NCBI GenBank assembly: GCA_965228435.1
Contig: OZ245818.1
Coordinates: 2,232,001 to 2,296,000, forward strand
From: Hoeflea_A sp965228435
Lineage (GTDB): Bacteria; Pseudomonadota; Alphaproteobacteria; Rhizobiales; Rhizobiaceae
Length of the DNA stretch: 64,000 nt
Reading direction: 5' to 3'
Position 1 is the stretch's first letter. The number at the start of each line of letters is the position of its first letter. Positions 17,679 through 26,480 of the stretch are shown here, piece after piece. The translations under genes and the position numbers were made by a program. The notes below the pieces were generated by a model. It did not search any database and was not told the origin of the DNA. It saw only the letters and a program-made list of their open reading frames with translations.

Positions 17679-18230
17679 ATGTTTCGCGTCTTGATCTTTG
17701 CCGCTCTCATTGCCGGCGTGGCTTTGGCCGTGCCGCAACTGGTCGGTGGCCCGACATCCGAACCAAAGCGGCAAGCTCGAGCGGCTGAGGCACACAAGAC
17801 GGCACCGCAGCCTAATCTGGCAGAGCAGAACCGAACTCCGGCCGCCTATACGGGCCGCGGCCATGTCGTATTGCGAGCCGATGCGCGTGGCCACTACGAA
17901 GGCACGTTCCGCATTAATGGGCGCTCCATCCGTGGCCTGATCGACACCGGCGCCAGCGTCATCGCCATCAGCCGGTCGACGGCACGAAAGCTCGGTGTCA
18001 ACGTGGCCGAGAGCGATTTCAAGTACCGGGTCTCAACGGCCAACGGAGTCATTCCCGCCGCTCGCGTGGTCCTGCGCCGGGTGGAACTTCAGTCGATCCG
18101 CGTCAACAATGTCGAGGCATTGGTCATCGACGACAAGTCGCTGGCAACTGTCACGCTGATCGGAATGAGCTTTCTCAACAAGCTTGACTCCTACCAGGCC
18201 CGCAACGGCGAACTGATCCTTACGCCTTAG
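17679..18230 (+). CDS. Membrane-anchored retropepsin-like aspartic protease (clan AA, TIGR02281-type)
   Basis: A 183-residue protein with an N-terminal hydrophobic anchor (MFRVLIFAALIAGVALAVPQ), a low-complexity linker (to about residue 55), and a single retropepsin domain whose catalytic motif LIDTGASVIAIS is intact (about residues 88-99). The strand-flap part RVSTANGVIPAARVVL follows, and LIGMSFLNKL is the typical second motif. These proteins are widespread in alphaproteobacteria; related enzymes act in the periplasm as dimers. Substrate is unknown. I chose the ATG at 17679, directly before the hydrophobic anchor; an ATG 11 codons upstream would add a Cys-rich stretch. Confidence 0.85.
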   Translation: MFRVLIFAALIAGVALAVPQLVGGPTSEPKRQARAAEAHKTAPQPNLAEQNRTPAAYTGRGHVVLRADARGHYEGTFRINGRSIRGLIDTGASVIAISRSTARKLGVNVAESDFKYRVSTANGVIPAARVVLRRVELQSIRVNNVEALVIDDKSLATVTLIGMSFLNKLDSYQARNGELILTP

Positions 18231-18241
18231 ACTGGATCCTA

Positions 18242-19564
18242 TCACGGAGCCGCGATGCGGGTGACGATCGGCCCGTTATCCGCGGGCTGCGCGTCGGTAA
18301 TCTGATAGCACGACAAGACCGCCTGCTCGGCGGCTTCGGCAGCAGCTTCGTCCGCTGCCAGAATGCGGGCAATCACGTCGCCGGCCACCACCGGCTTGCC
18401 CCTGCCGGCAAGGTCCGTCAGGCCCACCGAGGGGTCGACATCATCCTGCGGCCGTGTCCGACCGCCGCCGAGCGCGACGACCGCAAGCCCAAGGCCCCTG
18501 GTGTCGATGGTGCTGACAAACCCGCTCTCGCTCACCTTGACCTCCCGCACGACCGGCGCGAACGGAAGATGGTCCGTGTAGCGTTCAACGAAATCGGCAG
18601 GACCGCCAAGGGCTGCCACCATGCGCGAAAACCGCTCGGTAGCCGCGCCACCTTCAAGCGCCGCCAGTGACTTCCCGCGGGCAGCCTCCCGATTTTCCGC
18701 CAATCCTGACGACAGCAGCATTTCATCGGCGAGCGAAAGCGTCACTTCCTGAAGCCGGGGATCGCGATGGGCGCCGGTCAGGAACTCAACGGCATTCTTG
18801 ACTTCCACCGCGTTGCCGGCCGCGCTGGCGAGCGGCTCGTTCATATCGGTGATGATGGCGGTCGTTGGCAAACCCGCGCCGTTGGCGACGGCCACGAGGC
18901 TCTCCGCCAGCTCGGTTGCTGCATCAAGTTCGGCCATGAACGCACCATTGCCGACCTTGACGTCGAGCACCAGCGCCTCAAGCCCGGCAGCGAGCTTCTT
19001 CGACAGGATGGAGGCGGTGATCAGCGGCACGGATTCGACTGTTGCGGTGACATCGCGCACCCCGTAGATGCGTTTGTCGGCGGGTGCCAGCGAACCGGTC
19101 TGGCCGATGATCGCACAGCCAGCGTCCTTGACCGTTTGCCGAAACTGCTCATTTGACGGAACCACCGTGTAGCCGGGGATCGATTCCATCTTGTCCAGCG
19201 TTCCGCCGGTGTGGCCGAGGCCGCGCCCGGAGATCATCGGCACTGCGGCACCGCAGGCGGCGACGATCGGCGCCAGCATCAGCGAGACGTTGTCGCCGAC
19301 CCCGCCGGTGGAGTGCTTGTCGGCAATCGGCAGATCGACATCGGACCATTCCAGCACATCGCCGGAATCGCGCTTCGCCACGGTCAGCGCAACCGCCTCT
19401 CCCCGCGTCATGCCGTTGAAGTAAACCGCCATGGCAAAGCTGGCGATCTGGCCCTCCGTCACCGAACCATTGGTCACACCGGCGACAAAGTCGGCAATGT
19501 CCTTCTCATCGAGAGCATGGCCGTCGCGTTTTCTTCGAACGAATTCCTGTGGCAGCAGCGCCAT
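18242..19564 (-). CDS. deoA: Thymidine phosphorylase
   Basis: A 440-residue pyrimidine-nucleoside phosphorylase that splits thymidine or deoxyuridine to base plus deoxyribose 1-phosphate. The signature DKHSTGGVGD is at about residues 82-91, and the glycine-rich phosphate loop and SDVDLPIADKHS region are complete. The C-terminal alpha/beta domain is present. It is the last gene of the minus-strand operon nupABC-type transporter, cdd, punA, deoA. It ends 12 bp from the retropepsin gene on the other strand. Confidence 0.96.
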   Translation of the reverse strand: MALLPQEFVRRKRDGHALDEKDIADFVAGVTNGSVTEGQIASFAMAVYFNGMTRGEAVALTVAKRDSGDVLEWSDVDLPIADKHSTGGVGDNVSLMLAPIVAACGAAVPMISGRGLGHTGGTLDKMESIPGYTVVPSNEQFRQTVKDAGCAIIGQTGSLAPADKRIYGVRDVTATVESVPLITASILSKKLAAGLEALVLDVKVGNGAFMAELDAATELAESLVAVANGAGLPTTAIITDMNEPLASAAGNAVEVKNAVEFLTGAHRDPRLQEVTLSLADEMLLSSGLAENREAARGKSLAALEGGAATERFSRMVAALGGPADFVERYTDHLPFAPVVREVKVSESGFVSTIDTRGLGLAVVALGGGRTRPQDDVDPSVGLTDLAGRGKPVVAGDVIARILAADEAAAEAAEQAVLSCYQITDAQPADNGPIVTRIAAP

Positions 19565-19578
19565 CGGGTGCCCTCCCC

Positions 19579-20370
19579 TTATCCAGCCAGCATCTCGCGC
19601 AGGATCGAGGCGAGCCGTTTGCCGCCAAGCGGCGCCATGTCCTTGGTTTCCTGGTGGGACAACTCGCCCCCGCTCATGCCGGCGCCCAGATTGGTAATCA
19701 CCGAGGCGGCGGCGACATCAAGGCCAAGGAACCGGGCCAGTATCACTTCCGGCACCGTCGACATGCCCACGGCGTCGGCACCGAAGGTCTTGGCCATGCG
19801 GATCTCGGCCGGCGTTTCGAAGCTGGGGCCGGAAAACCACATATAGACGCCCTGGTGCAGATCCACGCCGGCGCGCTTGGCGGCGGCCCGCATCTCGTCG
19901 GCCATCGTGGCATCGTAGGCATTGGTCATGCCGACAAAGCGCCGGTCGCTCGGTTCACCGAACAGCGGATTGGAGCCGGAAAAATTGATATGGTCGGTGA
20001 TCTGCATGACCGAGCCTGGCGGCATGTCCTCGCGCAGCGATCCCGCGGCATTGGTCAGAACCAGCCGCTTGATGCCGAGACCGTGCAGCGTTTCCAGCGG
20101 CGCCCGCATGACCGATGCATCGGCATTTTCGTAGTAGTGCGCCCTGCCCGACAAAAACAGCACTGGGGTATCGCCCCAATGGCCGGCAACAACTTCCGCC
20201 GCATGCCCCGAAACGCCGCTATGGGGAAAGCCTTCCAGCTCGCCATAGGGAATGCGGATCGGATTTTCGACTTCGTCGACGACGGGGCCGAGACCGGATC
20301 CCAATATGATCGCCGTCCGCGGCGCCAGTCCGCCGAGCCGGTTTACCAGCACGGATATCGCCTGGTTCAT
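19579..20370 (-). CDS. punA: Purine nucleoside phosphorylase (class I, trimeric type)
   Basis: A 263-residue enzyme that cleaves inosine/guanosine and deoxy forms with phosphate. Motifs: ILGSGLGPVVDEV (phosphate loop, about 20-32), GRAHYYEN (about 80-87), NAAGSLREDMPPGS (about 113-126), GPSFETPAEIR (about 190-200) and DAVGMSTVPEVILA (about 207-220). The ATG at 20370 overlaps the TGA of cdd (ATGA), so I reject the longer frame that continues upstream. It would act on inosine from Add and hand ribose 1-phosphate to DeoB. Confidence 0.95.
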   Translation of the reverse strand: MNQAISVLVNRLGGLAPRTAIILGSGLGPVVDEVENPIRIPYGELEGFPHSGVSGHAAEVVAGHWGDTPVLFLSGRAHYYENADASVMRAPLETLHGLGIKRLVLTNAAGSLREDMPPGSVMQITDHINFSGSNPLFGEPSDRRFVGMTNAYDATMADEMRAAAKRAGVDLHQGVYMWFSGPSFETPAEIRMAKTFGADAVGMSTVPEVILARFLGLDVAAASVITNLGAGMSGGELSHQETKDMAPLGGKRLASILREMLAG

Positions 20371-20759
20371 TTCAGCACCTCCGTATCGAACGCGAGAGGG
20401 AGCAGTTCCGCCATGGTCAGCGTCTGGGCCACTCCGTTGTTGTCGCACAGATGAATGAGCGTATCGGCGTCGGCAAACTCGGCAATGCGCTGGCGGCAGC
20501 CGCCGCATGGCGAGCAGGATGCCAATTTCTCGGCGATGACCGCAATCTCGCGAATGCGGCGACCGCCGCCCATGACCATGTGGCCGATCGCGGTCGTCTC
20601 GGCGCACCAGCCTTCCGGATAGGCAATCACTTCGATATTGGCGCCCGTGTAGACCTTTCCATCGTCGGCGCGAATGGCAGCGCCGACCGGAAACTTCGAA
20701 TAGGGCGAGTGGCTCTTGCCCATGGCATCGCGAGCCGCCTCGAACAGATCACGCGACAC
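20367..20759 (-). CDS. cdd: Cytidine deaminase
   Basis: A 130-residue homotetrameric-type zinc deaminase converting (deoxy)cytidine to (deoxy)uridine. The zinc site is complete: Cys52-Ala-Glu (WCAETTAIG) and PCGGC with Cys85 and Cys88. The substrate loop SKFPVGAAI lies near residue 21. It starts 2 bp after the permease gene and overlaps punA by 4 bp, so it is embedded in the nucleoside uptake/salvage operon. Confidence 0.96.
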   Translation of the reverse strand: MSRDLFEAARDAMGKSHSPYSKFPVGAAIRADDGKVYTGANIEVIAYPEGWCAETTAIGHMVMGGGRRIREIAVIAEKLASCSPCGGCRQRIAEFADADTLIHLCDNNGVAQTLTMAELLPLAFDTEVLK

Positions 20760-20760
20760 G

Positions 20761-21732
20761 TTACCGCTCTTTCACATAGGGCTGGCCGCCGGCCTTCGGT
20801 GGAATGGCCTTGCCGACGAAACCGGCAAGCAGGATCACGGTCAGCACATAGGGCAGTGCCTGCATGAACTGGACCGGAACCTGGCCGACCACCGGCAGTT
20901 CCTGACCCTGCATCAGGATAGCCATGGCATCCAGCAGGCCGAACAGCAGACAGGCGAACATGACATTGACCGGCTTCCACTTGGCGAAAATCAGCGCCGC
21001 CAGGGCGATGAAGCCCTTACCGGCTGTCATGCCCTTGACGAAGCCCGCGGCGACCGCCATCGACAGATAGGCGCCGGCAAAGCCGCACAGGATGCCGCAG
21101 CAGATCACCGCCAGGTAGCGCATGCGCGGGACCGAAATGCCGGCCGTATCGACAGCGCCCGGATTCTCACCCACCGCGCGCAATCGCAGGCCGAAACGGG
21201 TCCGAAACAGGACCCACCAGGTGATCGGCACCATGGCGAACGCAAAATATGTCAGCAGGAAGTGGCCCGATATCAGCTGATTGTAGATCGGTCCAAGCAC
21301 GGGTACCGAAGCCAGCGTTTCCGCAAATGGCAGAGTGACCGCCTCGAACCGGCTGCCCTCGGTGAGCTGCGGCGTGCGGCCGCCCTGCTGGAACCAGCTT
21401 TGGCCCAGGATCACGGTTGCACCCAGCGCTATGAAGTTGATGGCAACGCCTGAAACGATCTGGTTGCCGCGCTGGGTGATCGAGGCGAAGGCATGCACCA
21501 AGGCCAGGGCGACGGAGACCGCAATAGCCGCCAGAAGGCCGATCAGCGCTGAATCGTAAACGGCTGCGGCCGCCCCGCCGGCAAAGGCAGCCGCAAGCAT
21601 CTTGCCTTCCAGCCCGATGTCAAAGACACCGGACCGTTCGGAAAACAGTCCGGCGAGCGCTGCCAGGATCAGCGGCACGGACAGACGGATGGTGGCCTCG
21701 AGAGTGACCAGGATGATCTGAAAATAATCCAT
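20761..21732 (-). CDS. Nucleoside ABC transporter permease (second subunit)
   Basis: A 323-residue inner-membrane permease of the BPD_transp_2 family with about 8-10 membrane helices, including ILAALAGLFSERSGVFDIGL (about 22-41), FIALGATVILG and ICCGILCGFAGAYLSMAVAA. The GLEGKMLAAAFAGGAAA segment is typical of sugar/nucleoside (BMP-type) importers. It pairs with the permease at 21737 and the ATPase at 22870. Its position before cdd, punA and deoA argues for nucleoside import. No binding-protein gene is seen in the window. Confidence 0.9.
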   Translation of the reverse strand: MDYFQIILVTLEATIRLSVPLILAALAGLFSERSGVFDIGLEGKMLAAAFAGGAAAAVYDSALIGLLAAIAVSVALALVHAFASITQRGNQIVSGVAINFIALGATVILGQSWFQQGGRTPQLTEGSRFEAVTLPFAETLASVPVLGPIYNQLISGHFLLTYFAFAMVPITWWVLFRTRFGLRLRAVGENPGAVDTAGISVPRMRYLAVICCGILCGFAGAYLSMAVAAGFVKGMTAGKGFIALAALIFAKWKPVNVMFACLLFGLLDAMAILMQGQELPVVGQVPVQFMQALPYVLTVILLAGFVGKAIPPKAGGQPYVKER

Positions 21733-21736
21733 GGCG

Positions 21737-22873
21737 CTACTCCCCCGCCGCCGGCGCTTCGGTCGAAGACCGCGCCCCGCTCAAAGTTGCAAAGAAGGTC
21801 TGAATTGCCGGGCGGAACATGTGTTCCAGCGCCCCGGCGAACAGAATGACCAGCCCTTGGATGATGGTGATCATGTCACGGGAGATCTGCGGCATCTCGA
21901 AGGAGATTTCGGCGCCGCCCTGATAGAGCACGCCGAACAGGATCGCGGCCGGAATGATGCCGACCGGATGCGAGCGGCCCATCAGCGCCACGGCGATGCC
22001 GACGAAGCCCGCGCCGGTGACGAAATCGAGCTGCAGGCGGTGCTGGTCACCCATGATCGGGTTGAGCGCCATCATGCCCGCCAGTGCACCGGAAATCAGC
22101 ATGGTGATGACGATGATCTTGGCTTCCGGGATGCCGGCATAGCGTGCCGCGGACGGGCTCGCGCCCATGGTGCGGATCTCGTAACCGAGCCGGGTGCGCC
22201 AGATCAGCCACCAGACGAAGACGGCGGCCACCAGAGCCAGAATGAAGGACAGGTTGAACGGCGCACCGCCGATATCGAACCCGAATGCCGACAACAGCCA
22301 GTCCAGGCGCGGCAACTGGCCTCCGGCCTCGAAAGTCCGGGTTTGCGGGGCCATGGACCCCAGTGGTTTGACCACTTCCACCAGCATGTAGACCATCAGG
22401 CTGGCGGCAATGAAATTGAACATGATGGTGGTGATCACCACATGGCTGCCGCGCTTGGCTTGAAGCCAGCCGGGAATGAAAGCCCAGGCAGCACCGAACA
22501 GCGCTGCCGCGGCCACTGCCACCGGAAAGGTCAGGAACCACGGGAATATGCCGTCCAGCGCCAGGCAGGCAAAGGCAACTCCGAGGCCGCCGATATAGGC
22601 CTGCCCCTCGCCGCCGATGTTGAACAGGCCACAGTGGAATGCGACCGCGACCGCGAGGCCGGTAAAAATGAAGTTCGTCGCGTAGTAGAGGGTAAAACCG
22701 ATGCCCTCGCCGTATCCGAAGGCGCCCTGCACCAGCAGGCTTGCGGCGCGCAACGGGCTCTCACCGACGATGAGAACCACCAGACCGGCCACCAGGAACG
22801 CCACCACCAGATTGATCAGCGGGATCAGCCCGTATTCGACCCAGCGCGGCAGTTTTGCATAGGGAACGCTCAT
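21737..22873 (-). CDS. Nucleoside ABC transporter permease (first subunit)
   Basis: A 378-residue BPD_transp_2 permease. It has about 10 membrane segments: LIPLINLVVAFLVAGLVVLIV at the N-terminus, GLAVAVAFHCGLFNIGGEGQ (the conserved GEGQ loop, about 75-94), VAAAALFGAAWAFIPGWL, and FVGIAVALMGRSHPVGIIPAAI near the C-terminus. It overlaps the ATPase gene by 4 bp and lies 4 bp before the second permease, which indicates a single co-translated transporter. Confidence 0.9.
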   Translation of the reverse strand: MSVPYAKLPRWVEYGLIPLINLVVAFLVAGLVVLIVGESPLRAASLLVQGAFGYGEGIGFTLYYATNFIFTGLAVAVAFHCGLFNIGGEGQAYIGGLGVAFACLALDGIFPWFLTFPVAVAAAALFGAAWAFIPGWLQAKRGSHVVITTIMFNFIAASLMVYMLVEVVKPLGSMAPQTRTFEAGGQLPRLDWLLSAFGFDIGGAPFNLSFILALVAAVFVWWLIWRTRLGYEIRTMGASPSAARYAGIPEAKIIVITMLISGALAGMMALNPIMGDQHRLQLDFVTGAGFVGIAVALMGRSHPVGIIPAAILFGVLYQGGAEISFEMPQISRDMITIIQGLVILFAGALEHMFRPAIQTFFATLSGARSSTEAPAAGE

Positions 22874-24405
22874 TGGGCCGCCTCCTGACCTTCCTCGACG
22901 CCGGCCATTAACAGCCCCAGTTCGCCTTCCGTTGCCTCGGGTGTTCGTTCTCCGACGACGCGGCCGGCAAACATCACCAGGATGCGATCCGAGAGGGCGC
23001 GGATTTCGTCCAGTTCGACCGATACGAGCAGCACGGCCTTGCCCGCATCGCGCATTTCGATGATGCGTTTGTGAATGAATTCGATGGCTCCGACATCGAC
23101 GCCGCGCGTCGGCTGGCCGATGACGAGGACGGTCGGATCGCGCTCCATTTCCCGCGCCAGCACGATTTTCTGCTGATTGCCGCCGGAAAAGTTGGCGGTT
23201 CTCAGCCGCACATCGGGCGGGCGGATGTCGTATTTCTCGACCGCCTCGGCCGCGCTGTCACGGATTCTGGCGAGATTGAGCATCGGGCCGTTCAGGTAGC
23301 GTTCGTCATAGTGATAGCCGAGGATGGCGTTCTCGTTCTCCTCGAAACTCAACACCAGTCCCATGTGGTGCCGGTCTTCCGGCACGTGGGCAAGGCCCCG
23401 CTTGCGCAGGTCGGCCGGATCGGCGTCGCCCGTCACATCGATGGCCGAGCCGTCGAGCGACACGGAGCCGCTTTCGGCGCGGCGAATGCCGGTGATGGCT
23501 TCAAGCAGCTCCGATTGTCCATTGCCGGCGACTCCGGCAATCCCGACGATTTCACCGGCACGCACCTCGAGCGAAACATTGTCGACCATGACCACGTCGC
23601 GACTGTCGCGTACGGTCAGACCGCTGACCGACAGCTTGACGTCCTTCGGGTCGGGAGGGCCCTTTTCCACCCGCAGCAACACCCGGCGCCCGACCATCAG
23701 TTCGGCCAGTTCTTCGACGGATGTCTCCTTGGTCACGCGCGTCGCGACCATCTCACCGCGCCGCATGACGGAGACTTCGTCGGTGATCGCCATGATCTCG
23801 CGCAGTTTGTGGGTGATGAAGACGATGGTCTTTCCTTGGTCGCGCAGCTGCTCGAGGATCCTGAACAGGTGGTCGGCCTCGGCCGGGGTCAGCACGCCGG
23901 TCGGTTCGTCGAGAATCAGGATCTCGGCACCCCGGTAAAGCGCTTTCAAGATCTCGACGCGTTGTTGCAGGCCGACCGGCAGTTCCTCGATAATGGCATC
24001 CGGATCAACCTCCAGCGCGTATTCGTCTTCCAGGCGCTTGAGCTCGGTTCGGGCGTTGGCAATGCCCTGGTTGAGGATGGCGCTTTCCTCGGCGCCCAGC
24101 ATGACGTTTTCCAACACGGTAAAGTTGTCGACCAGCATGAAGTGCTGGTGCACCATGCCGATCCCGGCGGCGATGGCCGCGTTCGGGTCGCGAATGACGG
24201 TTTGCGTCCCGTTGACCCGGATGTCACCCGAATCAGCCTGGTAGAAACCGTAAAGGATCGACATCAGGGTCGACTTGCCGGCCCCGTTTTCGCCGATAAT
24301 GCCGTGGATCGTCCCCTTGTGCACCTGCAGATTGATGTTCTTGTTGGCATGAACGGCACCGAAGCTTTTGTCGATACCCCTCAATTCGATCGCAAACTCG
24401 CTCAT
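22870..24405 (-). CDS. Nucleoside ABC transporter ATP-binding protein (two ABC cassettes)
   Basis: A 511-residue protein with two fused ATPase cassettes, as in sugar/nucleoside importers of the CUT2/BMP type. Cassette 1: Walker A GENGAGKST (38-46), an unusual signature LPVGLQQRVEI, and Walker B ILILDEPTGVLTP. Cassette 2: a degenerate Walker A GVAGNGQSE (about 297), a good signature FSGGNQQKIVLARE and VLVIGQPTRGVDVGA. Such asymmetric sites are normal for this family. It is the first gene of the minus-strand operon, with a palindromic sequence just upstream. Confidence 0.93.
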   Translation of the reverse strand: MSEFAIELRGIDKSFGAVHANKNINLQVHKGTIHGIIGENGAGKSTLMSILYGFYQADSGDIRVNGTQTVIRDPNAAIAAGIGMVHQHFMLVDNFTVLENVMLGAEESAILNQGIANARTELKRLEDEYALEVDPDAIIEELPVGLQQRVEILKALYRGAEILILDEPTGVLTPAEADHLFRILEQLRDQGKTIVFITHKLREIMAITDEVSVMRRGEMVATRVTKETSVEELAELMVGRRVLLRVEKGPPDPKDVKLSVSGLTVRDSRDVVMVDNVSLEVRAGEIVGIAGVAGNGQSELLEAITGIRRAESGSVSLDGSAIDVTGDADPADLRKRGLAHVPEDRHHMGLVLSFEENENAILGYHYDERYLNGPMLNLARIRDSAAEAVEKYDIRPPDVRLRTANFSGGNQQKIVLAREMERDPTVLVIGQPTRGVDVGAIEFIHKRIIEMRDAGKAVLLVSVELDEIRALSDRILVMFAGRVVGERTPEATEGELGLLMAGVEEGQEAAQ

Positions 24406-24420
24406 GCGCTACCCGTTTTT

Positions 24421-24443
24421 TTATCAATTGGTTTAACCGATAA
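24421..24443. promoter_or_regulatory. Candidate operator upstream of the nucleoside uptake operon
   Basis: The inverted repeat GGTT-T-AACC (24430-24438) is centred 29 bp upstream of the ATPase start, flanked by TTATC on one side and GATAA on the other. The extended core TTGGTTTAACCGA has five of six symmetric pairs. Size and symmetry suit a GntR- or LacI-type repressor. No regulator gene is adjacent, so the factor is unknown. Confidence 0.35.
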
Positions 24444-24619
24444 CCTTATGCATGTGGCTTCGGCTAGACCAGCCCAAAACGCTGCTTTTCATCAATTGCG
24501 CGGTTCCTGAGCCTGCCGGGTGTTGATAAAGTGCCGCCGGATTTACACCCTCGCCACCCGCCCGATTTCAGAAAGCAACGCCTGATGAGCCATAACGACC
24601 AGCCCCGCCGGAGAGCGCG

Positions 24620-25054
24620 ATGAGCCGGGCTGAACCCCTCAAAAAGGACCTCTTTCCGGTGTTTCGGACCCTGCCGACGCGCTGGGCCGACAACGATGTC
24701 TACGGCCATATGAACAACGTCGTGCATTACAGCCTGTTCGATACGGCGATCAACGGCTGGCTGATGGAGGCGGGCCTGCTCGACTTCAATACGGGATCGA
24801 CCGTGGGACTGGTGGTCGAGACCGGCTGTCAGTATTTCGCCGAAATGGCATTCCCGGATACGGTGATTGCCGGCATCGGCGTCGAGCGCATCGGCACCTC
24901 ATCGGTGACCTATCGCATTGGCCTGTTCCGCAACGAGGAGACGACCGCCAGCGCCCAGGGCCGCTTTACCCATGTCTATGTGGACCGGGAATCCCGGCGT
25001 CCGAAACCGCTCGATGATGTCTGGCGAGCGCTTCTGGAGGACGTTGCGCTGTGA
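24620..25054 (+). CDS. Acyl-CoA thioesterase, 4-hydroxybenzoyl-CoA thioesterase (hotdog) family
   Basis: A 144-residue hotdog-fold protein. The catalytic loop RWADNDVYGHMNNVVHYSLF (residues 18-37) has the Asp and the HMNN motif of the YbgC/4HBT family. A central strand VETGCQYFAEMAFPDTVIAG and C-terminal RFTHVYVDRESRRPKPL follow. It probably hydrolyses a short- or branched-chain acyl-CoA. A GGAGAG site precedes the ATG. Its stop overlaps the SlyX start by 4 bp. It is divergent from the nucleoside transporter. Confidence 0.88.
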   Translation: MSRAEPLKKDLFPVFRTLPTRWADNDVYGHMNNVVHYSLFDTAINGWLMEAGLLDFNTGSTVGLVVETGCQYFAEMAFPDTVIAGIGVERIGTSSVTYRIGLFRNEETTASAQGRFTHVYVDRESRRPKPLDDVWRALLEDVAL

Positions 25055-25272
25055 GTGGAGACAAGGACCCCATGGCCACGCGCATCGATGCTTTGGAAGA
25101 GCATGCGGCGCATCAGGCGCGCACGATAGAGGACCTTTCGGACCAGCTCGCAGAGCAATGGTCAAAGGTCGATCAGCTCGCCAAGAAGCAGAAGAAGCTG
25201 ATTGATCGACTGGTCGAACTGGAAGAACAGGTGCGCGAAGCGCCGCCCGTTACCAAACCCCCGCATTATTGA
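25051..25272 (+). CDS. slyX: SlyX-family coiled-coil protein
   Basis: A 73-residue, highly charged protein predicted to form a coiled coil: RIDALEEHAAHQARTIEDLS, then QLAEQWSKVDQLAKKQKKLI. The C-terminal PPVTKPPHY tail is the SlyX hallmark (PPPHY). Function is unknown; SlyX is named for its neighbour SlyD in enterics. Start is a GTG-type codon at 25051 overlapping the thioesterase stop. It lies 24 bp before the aminotransferase, making a three-gene unit. Confidence 0.88.
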   Translation: MSGDKDPMATRIDALEEHAAHQARTIEDLSDQLAEQWSKVDQLAKKQKKLIDRLVELEEQVREAPPVTKPPHY

Positions 25273-25296
25273 AACGACGCATCAAGAAGACCTGCC

Positions 25297-26409
25297 ATGT
25301 CCGAATTTCCCGGCTTCACTTCCCTCGTTCAGTCGCTGCCCGCCACCGTCCCCTTCGTCGGGCCGGAAGCTCAGGAGCGGGCGACCGGAAAACTCTACCG
25401 CGCCCGGCTGGGCGCCAATGAAAGCGGCTTCGGTCCGTCCCCATCGGTGAAGGAGGCGATGCGCGCCGGCGCGGAAGAGGTCTGGAAATATTGCGATCCG
25501 GAAAACCATGATCTGCGTGAGGCACTGGCCGCGCATTATGGCCTGTCGCCTGAAAACATAATGATCGGCGAGGGCATCGACGGGCTGCAGTCCCTGGCGG
25601 TGAAGATGGTCATCCTGCCCGGCATGCCGGTCGTCACGTCGCTCGGCGCCTATCCGACCTTCAACTTCCACGTCGCCGGCAATGGCGGGCGTCTGGTTAC
25701 CGTGCCCTATCGCGATGACATGGAAGACCTTGAAGCGCTGCTCGACGCCGCAGCGCGGGAAATGGCGCCGATGGTGTATCTTGCCAACCCGGACAATCCG
25801 ATGGGCAGCTGGCACAGCGCCGCCGATCTCGAAGCCTTCGCCCGGGCGCTTCCGGAAACGACCATGCTGGTGCTTGATGAGGCCTATATCGAAACCGCGC
25901 CGGCTGATGCCGCGCCACCGGTTTCGGCCATGATCGACCTGCCGAATGTGCTGCGCATGCGCACATTTTCCAAGGCTTACGGGCTTGCCGGCCTGCGTTG
26001 CGCCTACGCGATCGGCAGCCCGGGCAGCATCGGCTCCTTCGACAAAGTGCGCAACCATTTCGGCGTCAACCTGATGGCGCAGATCGCCTGCCTGGCTGCT
26101 CTCGCCGACCAGGATTATCTCCAGCAGGTTTGCGGCCAGATCGACGCGTCGCGCCAGCGCATCGCCGCAATCGGCCGGCGGAACGGACTGGATCCCCTGC
26201 CCTCAGCCACCAATTTCGTCGCCCTCGACAGCGGCCGCGACGGCGACTTCGTCGCCGCACTGCTGCAGGAACTCGGCGACCGCGGCGTCTTCACCCGCAT
26301 GCCCGGCGTCGCACCGCTCAACCGCTGCATTCGCATTAGTTGCGGACCGGACGAGGTGCTCGACATTTTCGAAGAGGAGCTGCCCGGGGCGCTGAAGGCG
26401 GTCGGTTAG
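25297..26409 (+). CDS. Pyridoxal-phosphate aminotransferase, histidinol-phosphate aminotransferase-like
   Basis: A 370-residue fold-type I aminotransferase. Key elements: ARLGANESGFGPSPSV (38-53), NPDNPMG (164-170), LDEAY with the cofactor Asp (193-197), SKAYGLAGLR with the PLP lysine at 226, and the C-terminal GVFTRMPG and NRCIRISCG with the substrate-carboxylate Arg. It resembles HisC, but its place outside a his operon leaves the substrate open (histidinol phosphate, phenylalanine or tyrosine). A related fragment is found 0.9 kb downstream. Confidence 0.88.
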   Translation: MSEFPGFTSLVQSLPATVPFVGPEAQERATGKLYRARLGANESGFGPSPSVKEAMRAGAEEVWKYCDPENHDLREALAAHYGLSPENIMIGEGIDGLQSLAVKMVILPGMPVVTSLGAYPTFNFHVAGNGGRLVTVPYRDDMEDLEALLDAAAREMAPMVYLANPDNPMGSWHSAADLEAFARALPETTMLVLDEAYIETAPADAAPPVSAMIDLPNVLRMRTFSKAYGLAGLRCAYAIGSPGSIGSFDKVRNHFGVNLMAQIACLAALADQDYLQQVCGQIDASRQRIAAIGRRNGLDPLPSATNFVALDSGRDGDFVAALLQELGDRGVFTRMPGVAPLNRCIRISCGPDEVLDIFEEELPGALKAVG

Positions 26410-26421
26410 GAAACCTAACCG
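26403..26421 (+). terminator. Hairpin overlapping the aminotransferase stop codon
   Basis: A perfect 8-bp stem cggttagg/cctaaccg with an AAA loop; the TAG stop is inside the left arm. It is followed by GTCTTTGG, a weak T-run. It probably serves as a terminator or 3' stabiliser for the thioesterase-slyX-aminotransferase unit. Confidence 0.5.
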
Positions 26422-26480
26422 GTCTTTGGATCGTTTCCTTATGAGGCCCACAACCAGTGTCGGATTGCGGTCGGGAGCGA

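Noticed and set aside
23071..24510. Plus-strand open frame of about 480 codons
   Set aside because: Antisense shadow of the nucleoside ABC ATPase; no domain of its own.
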